Assembly (NCBI GenBank): GCA_021442155.1
Contig: CM038215.1
Span: 212,406,982-212,470,981, forward strand
Source of the DNA: Cymbidium sinense
Taxonomy: Eukaryota; Streptophyta; Magnoliopsida; Asparagales; Orchidaceae
Direction: 5' to 3'
DNA: 64,000 nucleotides
Of this stretch, positions 12,880 through 24,159 are shown piece after piece (the stretch's first letter is position 1; every line of letters starts with the position of its first letter). Both the position numbers and the translations under genes were made by a program. Under the pieces are notes generated by a model. That model searched no databases and had not been told where the DNA came from. It was given only the letters and a program-made list of their open reading frames with translations.

Positions 12880-13260
12880 AAGACCGAGCAGGCATAGTGA
12901 ATCGGGTCGCTCGCCCATCCTTCATCGCACTCGCGCGAGACAAATCCGAGTAGCCCCCATCTTTTTCTTCAACGATGCAAACCATGCAAGATTTTGCTGA
13001 TGGCTTACGGGCGAGCTCTCCTTCGTGTGACGTCCCTTCACCGCCGAACCCTACTCCACTTCTTCCCCGTTGTCGATCAAGAACGAAAACCATAGCTCTG
13101 ACATTCTCTCCATTCCCTCATAGCCGCCGTCCTTACCAAACTTTCCTCTTCACGTAACCTTACTCTCGCAGCCACCAAGTCCTCTCCTTTGCACTCAACA
13201 GAGAGTTGTGAATTCCTTAACCGAATGAGATAAATGAGTCCTCACATTTGTTTTCTCTTC
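12880..13260 (+). other. GC-richer CpG-containing segment, identity unknown
   Basis: Distinctly richer in C+G than its surroundings, with CpG-containing words (CTCGCGCGAG, GTGACGTCCC). On the plus strand it is pyrimidine-rich like a plant leader, with an ATG at 12,975 opening 60 codons that match nothing I know. It could be a captured gene fragment or the GC-rich part of an LTR. Confidence 0.3.
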
Positions 13261-15990
13261 CCTTTATTTTTCATTCTTTCTTCCTTTTAGTTGCTATTCC
13301 TTCATGGTATCTAGATTAGTAAGAATAATTATCCTTCTTAATTTTTGAAGTAAATTAATACATTGTCATTCAGTGATTGATTTATGATAAAAATATTCTG
13401 AATTTAAAAAGTTTTAAATTTGATTTATAGTAATAAGTTTTATGTTAAATGTTATCTCTCCCATTAATATCATAATTTGCATTTGCTAATTACGATGTAG
13501 CTTATGCATTATATATTTGAATGAAACTTTTAATTTAGTTATTGAAAGTCATGGAATTGAATAAGGTAGATTAGTTCTTAAGCTAATAATATGTCAAGAT
13601 AAGTCGTGAGTAATCTTATACTTTAAATTTTAATTTGTGTCTCGTTTTGTAAGATCATTGAGGTGAACTTCTTTTAAGCATTGTGGGTAGAACTTAAATC
13701 AAACTACATTTTCTATAGCCCGCCTTGAGGCAAGTAACTATTTTTATTAAAGGACAAATGTACCTAAGTTGTTAGGCGTGTCAACCTTGTTATTTGTACT
13801 ATGATTCTTAATTATTATATAGGTTTGTCAGTCCTACTATTGCCATATAAATACTAGTAGATTTAAAATTTTCATGTTCATAATGAGTTTTATACTTAGT
13901 TAGCCTTACTTTATAGTTGCATAGCTTCCTACATATTCAGTTGAGTCTTATACTTATAACATTTATTGTCTCTATCTATTATACCTATTTTAGATTCAAT
14001 TTTTACACTTTATTTCGTATAAGATTAATGTCAATAATATTACTAATATCTCTAATAATTACTAGCATATTATTAATATAAAATTTATGTGGTATTAAAA
14101 CCATTTTGTTTTGGCTAGCTGGACCAATGGGTCCTTAGATAAATCATTGGATTTTCATAAAATTGGTGTCGACCTTTTCTTGTTCAAGGTGTCTATCTTT
14201 TCTTGTTCAGGGTGTCATAGAGAATCAATTATATATATGCATAATACTTTATATATAAGTACAATTAGATGTTATCAAATAATAATATGTGATTGATGAG
14301 TCATTAGATATATATAGTTGAGCAAACTTGATGTGATAATATTTATTCTAGCATAAGATTGCATGGTTGTAGATATTTCATGCACGTGATCATTTGTATA
14401 TAATTAGCATCTATTTCATAAATACATGCCATTGTTTTACTAATTCACTGCTACTTTAGAAAATAATAATTTGGGGCTATAGGTTTTTTTTTGTTAGTTG
14501 TTATTATTTGACATTTTCATTTGTTCATATTGCACCCCTCAATCCTTTACTGATAATATTTTAGTTATCGAGTTTCATTTATCAAATTCATAGATTATAA
14601 ATTTTTCTCCTAATAGGTTCTATCAATGTAGTCAAAGGACGCTCACCACAAGAGCCAATTTTTTACTAAAATTACTATTCTTGATATTTTTAAGTTTATA
14701 TAATAGTTATTTCATATTTATGTTTTTTGGATTTGGATAGAATTATCTCTTGTTATTGTTTCTTTTAGTTTACTATTTGAATGTTAACTATATAATTGTT
14801 GGTTATTATTCTATTTGTTATTCAATGTTATTCTTCTTTCTTATTAGACTATTATATTAGCTTTATTAATGAAATGAAATGTGGTTTATTTATCTTTTTA
14901 TTATCAATTTAACATTACTATTATTGTATATATATGAGTTTCCTCTTGTGAGTACAAAATAAGTTCTCATATTATTTCATCATAACTGATGTAGTTAGGG
15001 CTAGGGGCTAGAGGCTGGGGGCTGAGGGTGGGAGGCACCGCATTGTCAACCCAAGGTATGACACCTATCAATCTAACCTCTCACATTTGACTCAATACAA
15101 GGAAAGAGTGAATGACAATGGGAAAATCATAGGTTAGCTCAACTCATGATTAAATTATTAGCAATCGTACATAAAAATATTTTAAATTTTAAAAAATATA
15201 TATTATAACTTATTTAAATTGTTGTAAGTTATAGTTTTAATTTCGCTCCAAGCAAGAAGTACTAAAAAAAGTAGAAGGGAGAGAAAGAGAAAAAATAGAA
15301 GGGCCAATGAGACATCTTTATTTTATTATTATGTTTTATCATATTTATTGCATTTAAAAATTTTGACGAAAATCATCTAATCTAAATTTTAAATTTCGAA
15401 ATTTAAGGATAAGATGTTATCCATATTTTCTAAATCTTATAAACTAAGAAAATGATATAAAATAATTTCAAAATAAACCAAGAGAATAACCACTAAAGAT
15501 ATGGTGAAAACCAAAAAAATCCTTTCAAATCATTTTTAAAAGAGTAGACATGAAATTTGAAGAGATAATTATTATAGCTTATTAAATGTGATTTTTTCCT
15601 TACTTTTATATATAACTTTTGAAAAACAAGACATAATTTCCTTTATTTGTATTTAAAACTATAGAAAAAAAATAGTAAAAAAAAAAACTATAGATTTATA
15701 CTTCTTCATATAGGTTTATAAAGCTATTTTACATTTAAAATTTTTTAAAAGTACTTCATAATTTGTAAAAGAAAATGAAATATACAAATAAAAATAAAAA
15801 TATACAAAAAAAAAAAACAAAAAAAATTATATTTTGATGATGGTTTCAATATGTATTAAATGTAAATTAGATGTTTGCAAGATAAAAATATAAGTAACTT
15901 GAATATTAATTACGCTTACTCCATAATGTGAGTGGATAGATATATGATATACACAAAAAGATGAGTAAAATGCAGCTCACAATATGCACA
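13260..15990. other. AT-rich intron DNA, nothing recognised
   Basis: No coding homology, terminal repeats or tandem structure seen. A short G-rich run of AGGGGCTAGAGG-like words stands out at 14,998-15,040. Confidence 0.5.
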
Positions 15991-16825
15991 GAATTTTTGA
16001 GGTGAAAAATCTTGAAAAGAGAAAATCACCTGGCTTAGCCCAAATTTATCAAAATAACTTCACTAAAAAAACTAAAAGTTGCAACATTTCACCCTTCTCT
16101 ATCACTAAAGTAGACAGGATTACAAAGCAAGGCAACTAGTGCTTGTGTCAATTGGCAGTGTTATTCAATGGTCAACAACAATGGAAGATGGACGTTAGTA
16201 TTGCTTGGCATCGATGACAATCAATAGCAAATTATAACGATAGCAAACAACAAGCATCAATAATGATGGATGGCAAGCATTGGTGGTGTCAAAGGGGGGC
16301 AGGGCCTTAGTGGTGATCAATGATAGATTTTGACTATTGGAAAGTAGAGATTTAGAATTCTCTTAATCTCAAAATTCACTACTCTAGAATCGTCCTTGAA
16401 AGTATTAAAAAAAGATTTATTAATAAAATTTTAAAGGGCCATCCTAATAGAGTTGATCCTCATAATTATACAATATTTTTTAGGAATCTTAATTTCTTAA
16501 TAAACTCAAAATATAGTGATCTTGAACTCTAGGATTTGTCTCATTGAAACAATCATCCCAACTATAAGCAAACAAAATTTGGAGATCGTTTGGCCTTTGA
16601 ATCGTCTAATGAAGTTTTCAATTTTAATTGTAAGTGTTAGATCTAGGTCATTTGGACTCATACCATGATACTCTCAATATCATTGGCTTCATCGCATTAA
16701 GATACCTATTTCAACTATGTTTACAATAAAGTTTGGATGGTCTAAATGTTGATTCTAGAGGATCTGATTTTTCTTTGATATCTAGAAATTTGCATTGAGA
16801 TTTGTGCTTATATAAATAAAATTGT
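15990..16825. repeat. Unclassified interspersed repeat, copy 1
   Basis: Diverged match in the same orientation to 28,795-29,585. Shared anchors include CACTA(A/G)AG.A..GGATTA.AAAG.AAG near 16,105 and 28,900. Later anchors are ACTATAAGCA.ACAA.ATTTGGAG near 16,560 and 29,345, and GG.CT.AA.GTTGATTC near 16,740 and 29,490. Stretches are separated by small gaps over about 830 bp. No coding potential or terminal repeats were noticed, so the class is unknown. Confidence 0.55.
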
Positions 16826-16899
16826 TATAACATATTAGTTGAACCTTCACAAGCACCAAAATTTATGAGTCCCAAAAAATTGTATTGAAATTTTAGCTA

Positions 16900-17750
16900 A
16901 CTTGTGTTTCAAAATATAAAAAGGACAAAAATTTATTACCTGCCACATTTCCAAGCTTTGTATGCAAGCCCCACAACACCCCACTATCTCATGAACTCCC
17001 TGGTCCCTTTGCATAAACAAAAAGAACGGCAACTTCCCCTCACTTCTGGCCTCTATTCGGACACGATTAGTCTCTTCCTCCTTTATACAGCATGCACACA
17101 AAACTCCTTATCCCTCACTACCTAGATTCGTACCTCACTTGTTTTCTCCCAGAACTGCATGCAAGAGCCTCCTCTATACAAAAGCCATAGCAAAACCCTT
17201 ACACAATCTTGTCTCTTTCCCCATCGAGCACACCAACCATCCCCCTGTTCTTCTTATGCCGACAACCCAAAAACTCTGTCCTCATCTCCCACTTCATATT
17301 CGTCTCTACCATCTCAACTAATCAAAGACCCTAGCTTGCACACCAGCTCCAGGCCACCGCATTCCCTCCCATAGTCTTCACCTCCTTTGTTCGCATTGAT
17401 CGTCCCTTCTCTCTCTAGCCCACTCTCCTTTTAATTCCTCATGCCAAGCTCCCACTGCACCTCCCCCCTCTGCTACTATTATCAATCCTACCACTTTCAT
17501 CTTCATATGCCATCCTTATCAGTAGCTCTCCCCCTTACATCTCTCTCTCTCTCTCTTATTACCAAGCTTAAACATTCCCCCTCTCGTCTTACTCTCTCTT
17601 ACTATCTCTCCTCTCACTCTCTCCAAACAGAGAGGTAGAAAATAAAATTTTCTCTCATTCTTTCTCTTTATCTCTCCCTTAATTTCTTTCTCTAAAAACC
17701 ATAAAACAAAAGTAGAGAAAAAGAAAAATCTATCCCCTCTGTCTATCTTG
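16900..17750. other. Pyrimidine-rich segment, possible LTR leader
   Basis: Long CT-rich stretch on the plus strand (TCTCTCTCTCTCTC-like at 17,540-17,620), GC-richer than its surroundings. On the minus strand its left edge shows GGCAG|GTAATAAA, a splice-donor-like word in an AT-rich setting similar to that in the LTR at 7.4 kb. The similarity is of layout only; I could not align the sequences. Confidence 0.3.
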
Positions 17751-19540
17751 TGTTTGGTCCCATCGTCCTGTCGTACAATCATTGTCAACTCTTGCACAAA
17801 AGTAAAAATGTAGCATACAGTTCCAACATAATGAAGAAATTGTTGAAATTAAATACTTGTACATGTAATTTCAATGGACGAAAAAAATTGTATTTTCATC
17901 CAAACAATTTGAGGCTTATGCATATTTTTTTTAAGCACGGTGGATTTAAAAACCTCTACATGATATCTTATGACACCAAGCATACCTAATTATGCTCCCT
18001 ATGTGGGAGAGATGCTCGAAGACTACCAAAATTTTGCCTAAAATACCACTCACAAAAAAAACAAAAAAAGGAACTTATGCATTTTTATTCATCTACCTTT
18101 CATAGTAGTCTAGCTCATAAAAAATTAATGCCATATCAAGTGTCTATTTATGGCCACACTTAAATCATCTCATGTTAATAAGAACATGACTCATATTCTT
18201 TATTTACATGGTTTTATTGCAAAATGACACCAAAAAATAATGATTACAACTAGAGCCCTCTGATGGGATGATATGTCGTGAAATAACGCCATTAAGTTAT
18301 GATAACAACTATAGCTCACAAGTTCCCAATGGCTTAATCCTTTAAGTTGTGAATCATAAGGTGTGTTAATATGATATAAAGCCTTCTATTAGTAAATAGT
18401 CGACCTAAAATTACTCTCTTAAACAAGAATCCACTTCAACTTTACAAGATCTCTTTAAATGATGTAACTCATGATTGTTAACAAAGATCATTTGATCAAA
18501 TTAGATTTTTGACTTACTCTGGCTAAGCAGACTAGGGACCATGATAATTCAAGATGATAGAATCATAGAATCTTAATCGAGTTTGTCATCATTCCTCCAA
18601 TATTTGCTAAATTTTAGATGATAGATTTTTTAATCTAAAATTAAAATTATTATTATTATATACTAAGCAATTAACAATCTAACAACTAACCTTAATTAAA
18701 AGTTCTCTCATCATTGTAAGGGGCAATTAACCATTGGTGTTCGCACCTATGAAAAACTTAAAATTGAATTTAAAGTTTTCATAAAATGGAGGCAAAATCT
18801 CTGGGTAAACTTTATTTAAAAAAGTAAGCTGCTTTGTAAATATTTGACCAAGAACTACAAAAAACCTCTCATGCGAGAATCCCAACTCAAATTTTTGGAG
18901 CCCATAATTTTAAAACATAGAATTTTTATTTTGAAAAAAAATTAAAATAAGAAGCAAATGCTCCATCATTAACAAAGACTTCCATTCAAAACTTTGAACT
19001 AAGTAAATCTAACACAAATATAATTTCACTCTTCATGAAGTCAAGGGGAAGTTTTTGATAGGAAATGTGAAAAAATTCAACTCAAATTCTTCGTAATTGT
19101 CTAAAACTTCTAATAAAGGCCTCATTGGGCCCAAAAGTATCAAAATTGAATCAGGAATATCAAAATATGATCCAAAAAAATTTAAAAATAGTCAAAAGAC
19201 TTGTTTGTGCTTGGAAGCATGCTCGAAAGACCATGGTTGAGTCATGTTGCCTCCCAATGCTAGTGGCATTGCTTTTAGAGAGCCCATGCAACCTCACCCC
19301 TACATACATCTTGAATTGAAATTTTTTTAATTTGTTATTTGATATTTCCTTTCTTAAATCTTTATAAAAGGAAAACAACCAATTTATAGTTTAAATAATT
19401 TAAAAACAACTAAACAATTTAGAAAATTTTCTTTCCTCCTTTAATTCATATAAACTCTACTAGGAGGCTTAGGAAAGACCAAAATTTTCCTTTTCAAATA
19501 TTAATTTTTCCATAAAGAGAGATAAAAAACTACCATGTTT
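17750..19540. other. AT-rich intron DNA, nothing recognised
   Basis: No coding, tandem or terminal repeat signal was found on either strand. Confidence 0.5.
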
Positions 19541-20310
19541 GATTAGAACTGTGAACAAAAGATGACTATAATTCTTCCTAACATTGAGGCTTCAATGTTC
19601 AACTAAAAATAGAGTTAATTATCCTCATCTAGATAGATTAGATCAAAAAAATATCTAAATATTCACAATCCCTATTACAGCTTTAATCTTCCTTTAAAAA
19701 TGGGATTGAGATGTCCTCATTTGGATAAATTAGATCCAAAAGATGTTTGTAATTCGTAATTCATCTTATGATGCTCCAATCTTCCTTTGAAAAAGAGGTT
19801 CAGTGTCCTCCTTTGGATGAATTAGATTTAAGTAGTGTTTAAGGTTCATAATCCTTATAGTGAACCTTTAATCCTCTTAAAATAAGGTTGTTTGTCTCTA
19901 TTTCGATAGATTAAATTTGAGAAGACACTCTATGTTTATAATCCCTATGGTTAGGCTCCCAATTTATCTAAAAATAGAGTTGGCTCCTTTTATTTGAATG
20001 ACGTAGATCTATGAAAAAAGCATCTAAGACTCATATTCCCTACATTGTGGGGGTTTGATTTTCCTTGATTGGACAAATTAGATCTAATAAGGAGTGTACA
20101 ATGTTCATAATTCTTATAGCAGGCTCCTTTGACCTTCCTTTGGAAAATGGGTTGAATTATCTATATTTAGACAATTAGATCAAATAATAGGTGTCAAGAT
20201 TTACAATTCTTAAAGCAATGCTCCAATACTCAAAAAGTGTAATTGATTATCCATGTTTGGATTGGATATATTAGATCTAAGGAAAGGTTTCTAAGGTTCA
20301 TGTGAAGAAG
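19541..20310. repeat. Degenerate tandem array, unit about 92 bp, 8-9 copies
   Basis: Each unit carries, in order, TTGGATAAATTAGATC-like, GTTCATAATCCCTATAG-like and CTCCAATCTTCCTTT-like words. The TAGATC anchors (or variants) fall at about 19,639, 19,731, 19,823, 19,912, 20,004, 20,079, 20,176 and 20,272. Spacings are 92, 92, 89, 92, 75, 97 and 96; an earlier weak copy lies near 19,542. Units are strongly diverged from one another. Confidence 0.8.
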
Positions 20311-20597
20311 ATGGCAAAGGGAGATCCCCCTCCAAGAAATCCTATTCTTCGATTAGGAATTGACTAATTTTTATCCAGCTTTGCTAGTTTTTCTATTTTT
20401 CATTATCTTCCTTGCCATACCTTTTCATTGTAAGATTTTTTATGGGTGTATACCCCTTTCAAAAATATTTGACATGGTATTCTATCATTTTAATTTTTAG
20501 AATAAATTTTATTTTTTGATTTTTTTTAATCCATGACTTGCAATAATTCTAAATTTATTAAATTTTGTGATCGAATTAGTAGCCAAAAATTTTTTAT

Positions 20598-20902
20598 GGG
20601 GTTAAATCCCAAAATAGTCCCTTAATTATTCATGTATGAATAATTTAATACCGGAGTATTACATTTCTCCAATTTAGTCCCTCAACTATATATAATTGAT
20701 TCATAATGGTCCCCTCTTGGACTAAATTAAAATTGATTACATTCGAGATAATAAAATGAGATCAATTTTGTATTATGATTTATATATAAAGGACTATTTT
20801 GAATTAATTTTGTAAAATCGAGTGACTAAATTAAAGGCGTGATACTCTGAGACTAAATTGGCTATATAAAAATATCCTGGGGACTATCTTAAGATTTATT
20901 TC
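20598..20902. mobile_element. Long-terminal-inverted-repeat MITE (foldback type)
   Basis: The left end TTAAATCCCAAAATAGTCCC is matched by the inverse of the right end, which reads TAAATCTTAAGATAGTCCCC. The inverted match continues inward through GGAGTATTAC...AATTTAGTCCCTC and its counterpart CAGAGTATCAC...AATTTAGTCACTC, so the arms are at least 80-100 bp. Such elements are usually Mutator-like or otherwise nonautonomous DNA transposons. No convincing target-site duplication was seen. Confidence 0.65.
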
Positions 20903-21129
20903 TTTTTTCATGTATATTGTTAACACAAGTTGTTTGCATCAATTTTTTCATGTCAATTTATTGGAGAGAAAATTCAAGAATTATGACTTTAAAAAATAGT
21001 TTTCTAAAACTTGTATAGTTATTAGAATTAGTTGAATTTTTGTTTTATGAATGCTCCACTTAAAATGAATATCCTTCCAAAGATTATGCTAAGTAGTCCT
21101 AAATTCACTATTTATGCATTGCAATAGTA

Positions 21130-22480
21130 ATCTCTATGTGGGTTCCAAAAATTCACCACCAACCTCTCGAAGAAGATAGCATGATTTATGTGACGGTCAA
21201 ATTTTCAGAAGGCAGATGGAATAGTAGAGAAGACACTACCCAGAGATTTTACCCTCATTTTGTGAGGACTTTAGATCTGGTTCCAGGTTTTCTATAGGCG
21301 TAAGCACCTATAGTTAATTCCCCTCCCAATGCTGAGAGAGAACTTTCGATTAAGGCTAGTCGTTAGATCGCTAAATGCATAACGTATAATAGCAGCATGT
21401 AGAGTTTTGAAATTTAAGCTTATGAAATTCATCATATTAACTTAAAGCGGATGGTTGGGGGAACGATGACATGCCCGATCAAGATCTTATTGTTCTGTCA
21501 TCCCGGGCTGTCGTGGTCCCTAGTCTACTTAGTAAGAGGAGGTAGTCGATCCAACCTGACCGAAGGATCCTTGTCAGCGGTCATGGGTTGCGTCGTTCAA
21601 GGGAACCTTGTAGACCTGAGATGGTGCTTGTCTAATGAGACATGCTTAAGTTCACCTTAGTTGACAGATGGCTATTTACCCTATCAGGTGCACTCTATGA
21701 TTCACATCTCAAAGGGCAGAGTCATTGGAGAGTATACGGGCTACAATCGTGACCGTAATATAATAGTGTTATTTGGCGGCAAACCACCCGATTAGAGGAC
21801 TTTGATCATAATTGCATCATATGTGGAGCCTACTGGCCAAACCACGCAGTCAGAGGACATGGATCACATCCTTATTGAATATAGAAATACACTTGACTTG
21901 ACATTAACTCCTTTGTGAGCTAGAGGTTTCTTGATTCGCCAACTTTAACAAAAAATTATGGAGAGTGGGTTGGATTTTAGCTTTTAAGTTTTTTAAATGT
22001 TGATGATTTTCATTTGTTATTTATAGCTTAATGACATATTAGATTTTACATTTGAATTGATATTTTATTTAAGTCAATTTGATCTAAAATTATGATTGTA
22101 TTTTGATGAAAGTATCTCCTCCGGTTGAAATCTCCATTCAACGTAGCCATCATCGGAGTGTATGTTTTATTTTGCTATTCCAGATCCTATCGACTCTATT
22201 AATTTAATAATAGAGGATCAGATCTACTATCATATGATAGAATTATCTTCTTAGATATTTTAATAAGTTAAATTCTTATAATATTATTATTGGATTTTTA
22301 GATTTTGTTAAGCCGGTCTTAAGACCCTCGGAATCAACTGCAAAGATTCTCGATACTAAGTTTAAGCATTCAAAGATAGGGCCCATGCGAGTTATTCATA
22401 TTAATATTGATTTAACTTTAGGGGATTTGAATATTGTTGCTTATTTTGATTGAGTTTCATTACAAGTTTAAGATTTTAGA
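21130..22480. other. Moderately GC-rich noncoding segment, probably retroelement LTR or UTR
   Basis: Base composition near 45% G+C at 21,450-21,930, well above its flanks, with no coding frame I recognise. The phrasing (stretches such as GAGCTAGAGGTTTCTTGATTC and GAGAGTGGGTTGG) is typical of plant gypsy LTRs. It lies next to the LTR-related block at 22.5-24.07 kb and could be part of it, but the other LTR copy (6.2-8.8 kb) does not match here. Confidence 0.3.
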
Positions 22481-22487
22481 TAAAATT

Positions 22488-23145
22488 TTGACAGTATTCG
22501 GCAACCTCCCGGCGTCGTCCCCACATAGGAGGATATAATGGGGGCTGGGCCTGCCCACCATGCCAAGAAAGACATGTATGGGTGGTGTAAACACCACGGC
22601 CGAATACGTCATCTCACTATGCCAAGAAAGACATGTATGGGTCTCTAATGCACCTGCATGTAACACAGATTTTCCCGCCACGCCAAGAAAGGCGTGTGCC
22701 GGTACTTATATACTTGCAATGTTAATTTAAACATCAATTTTAGGTGTACCACCACGCCAAGAAAGGCATGTATGGGGATCTAAGGCACCTGCGTGAAACA
22801 CATTTTCCTGTCACGCCAAGAAGGACGTGTACGGATACTTATACACCTGCAATATCAGTTTAAACAGTAATTTTATAATTATAGTTGAATTTATGTTAAG
22901 CTGTTTAAGTCTTTTGACAGAGTGAAAATTTGCCAATATTTTGGCAACATCCTGACATTGTCCCCTTGTAGGGGGGTTGCCTCAAGTATGCTGGGTCTAC
23001 CCACCACGCCAAGAAAGACGTGTATGGGTGGTATAAACTATGGCCTGAATGCGCCATCCCACCATACTAAGAAAGACATTTATGGGCTCTAAGGTACCTG
23101 CGTGAAACACATATTTCCCAAGAAAGGCGCAGACTTATATACACC
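22488..23145. repeat. Tandem block of hairpin repeats with AAGAAA loop
   Basis: Two diverged direct repeats (from 22,488 and 22,925), each starting with GGCAAC.TCC and containing several short hairpins of the form CACGCC-AAGAAA-GGCGTG. Copies are at 22,559-22,576, 22,619-22,634, 22,679-22,696, 22,753-22,770, 22,812-22,829 and 23,005-23,022. Two decayed copies are at 23,063-23,080 and 23,117-23,132. Stem bases vary between copies (CATG or CACG arms) mostly in a way that keeps pairing, counting G-T wobbles. It probably belongs to a retroelement LTR. Confidence 0.75.
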
Positions 23146-23159
23146 TAAAGCAAGCAGCC

Positions 23160-23470
23160 TTTTCTCACGACAAGAAAAATGCGACAAGTACTTATATTTC
23201 AACACTGACTCCCTGCGGCACGCGCTGGGGCACTGGGGGCACGGGGGCACGCTGGCCAGCGGGCACACGATGGCATGCTGCGCGAACCGCTGGGGGTGTC
23301 GCTCGGCGCTTCGGCGTCCGACGAGTGTCACGCCAGTGTTGGCGTGGAACAGGGAGGGTTCCTGCTTCACTGCGGATGGAGGAGACGGAGGGATCATTGC
23401 GCGGTGTTGCTCACGCGTGGTCTAAACGGACTGACGATCTTCACCGCCTAGAAACTCGGGAGAGCTAGGT
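23160..23470. other. GC- and CpG-rich island within LTR-like DNA
   Basis: About 60% G+C by eye with many CpGs, against about a third in the window as a whole. Overlapping frames of about 100 codons exist on both strands, but neither matches a known protein; open frames are expected in GC-rich DNA. It is placed where an LTR leader would lie relative to the U3 homology on its right. Confidence 0.5.
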
Positions 23471-24069
23471 AGGGTTTTGGGGGGGGGGTTAGGGATAAGT
23501 GTATAGGAACTTTTTTCATTTAAGTGAAAATTAACCGTAATTAGAATTTTTGCACCGACATTGTTACATAGACAATATATATCAATTTTAGGTTATTCTG
23601 ATGTCCCGAATGCAACGGCGCAATCCGTTTCGCAATCGAAGACTGTTTGGTTCAAGTCGGCGTCGAATCAGTTCAATTTCAATTCAAATTTGTGCGTTAT
23701 CGCTTTCGACCGCTTGACATTCGTGTAGACTCGTCCGAATTGAGTGCGGACAGTCTCATTTGAAATGTTTCGACGTTTTGACGCTAATGACAATCAATTT
23801 CGCAAATAGAGGTCGCATCGCTTCCATTTTCCGACTGATGCGAGCGCGTCGGTTCACTTTATTGATCGTTCAACCGTTGAATTGTGCAATATGCATATTC
23901 TGATCAATTTCAACATTCTAAACGTGATGGCCAAATCCGTTCATTGATCAGAGATCGTTTCGACTGATTTTCGGCGCCATCGACTTATTTGGCGCATTAT
24001 TGCATCCAAAGTCGATCGGCTTGTCTTGTAAGCTCAACTCGACTCATGGTGCATACATGGAGGTCAACA
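23440..24069 (-). mobile_element. LTR fragment or solo LTR, same family as the 6.2-8.8 kb LTR
   Basis: Aligns with 7,900-8,812: shared TTTTTGTGC.GACATT.TTACAT, TTCAAGTCGGCGTC(A/G)AATCAG, and the end GGTGCAT.CATGGAGGTCAACA. The edge at 24,069 reads TGTTGACC on the minus strand, the LTR start. The other end is uncertain; the hairpin block and GC island on the left may be part of it. No primer binding site or coding region of this family is seen next to it. Confidence 0.6.
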
Positions 24070-24159
24070 CTCTAAAGAGTCTCTATAAGGATTATATTAT
24101 TCTCATGAATCTGTATGCACTTCTAATATCTTTAAGTATGTATAGACCCGATAATTTTA

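Noticed and set aside
12975..13157. 60-codon plus-strand frame with an ATG in the GC-richer segment
   Set aside because: No homology and no donor at a sensible place; kept only as an unidentified GC-rich segment.
22559..23022. Short direct repeats at 22.5-23.1 kb as a possible CRISPR-like array
   Set aside because: Spacing is irregular, the repeats are hairpins within longer tandem units, and the context is a plant LTR.
23089..23425. Overlapping frames of 102 and 107 codons on opposite strands
   Set aside because: Open frames are expected in GC-rich DNA; neither has recognisable domains, and both overlap the hairpin block.
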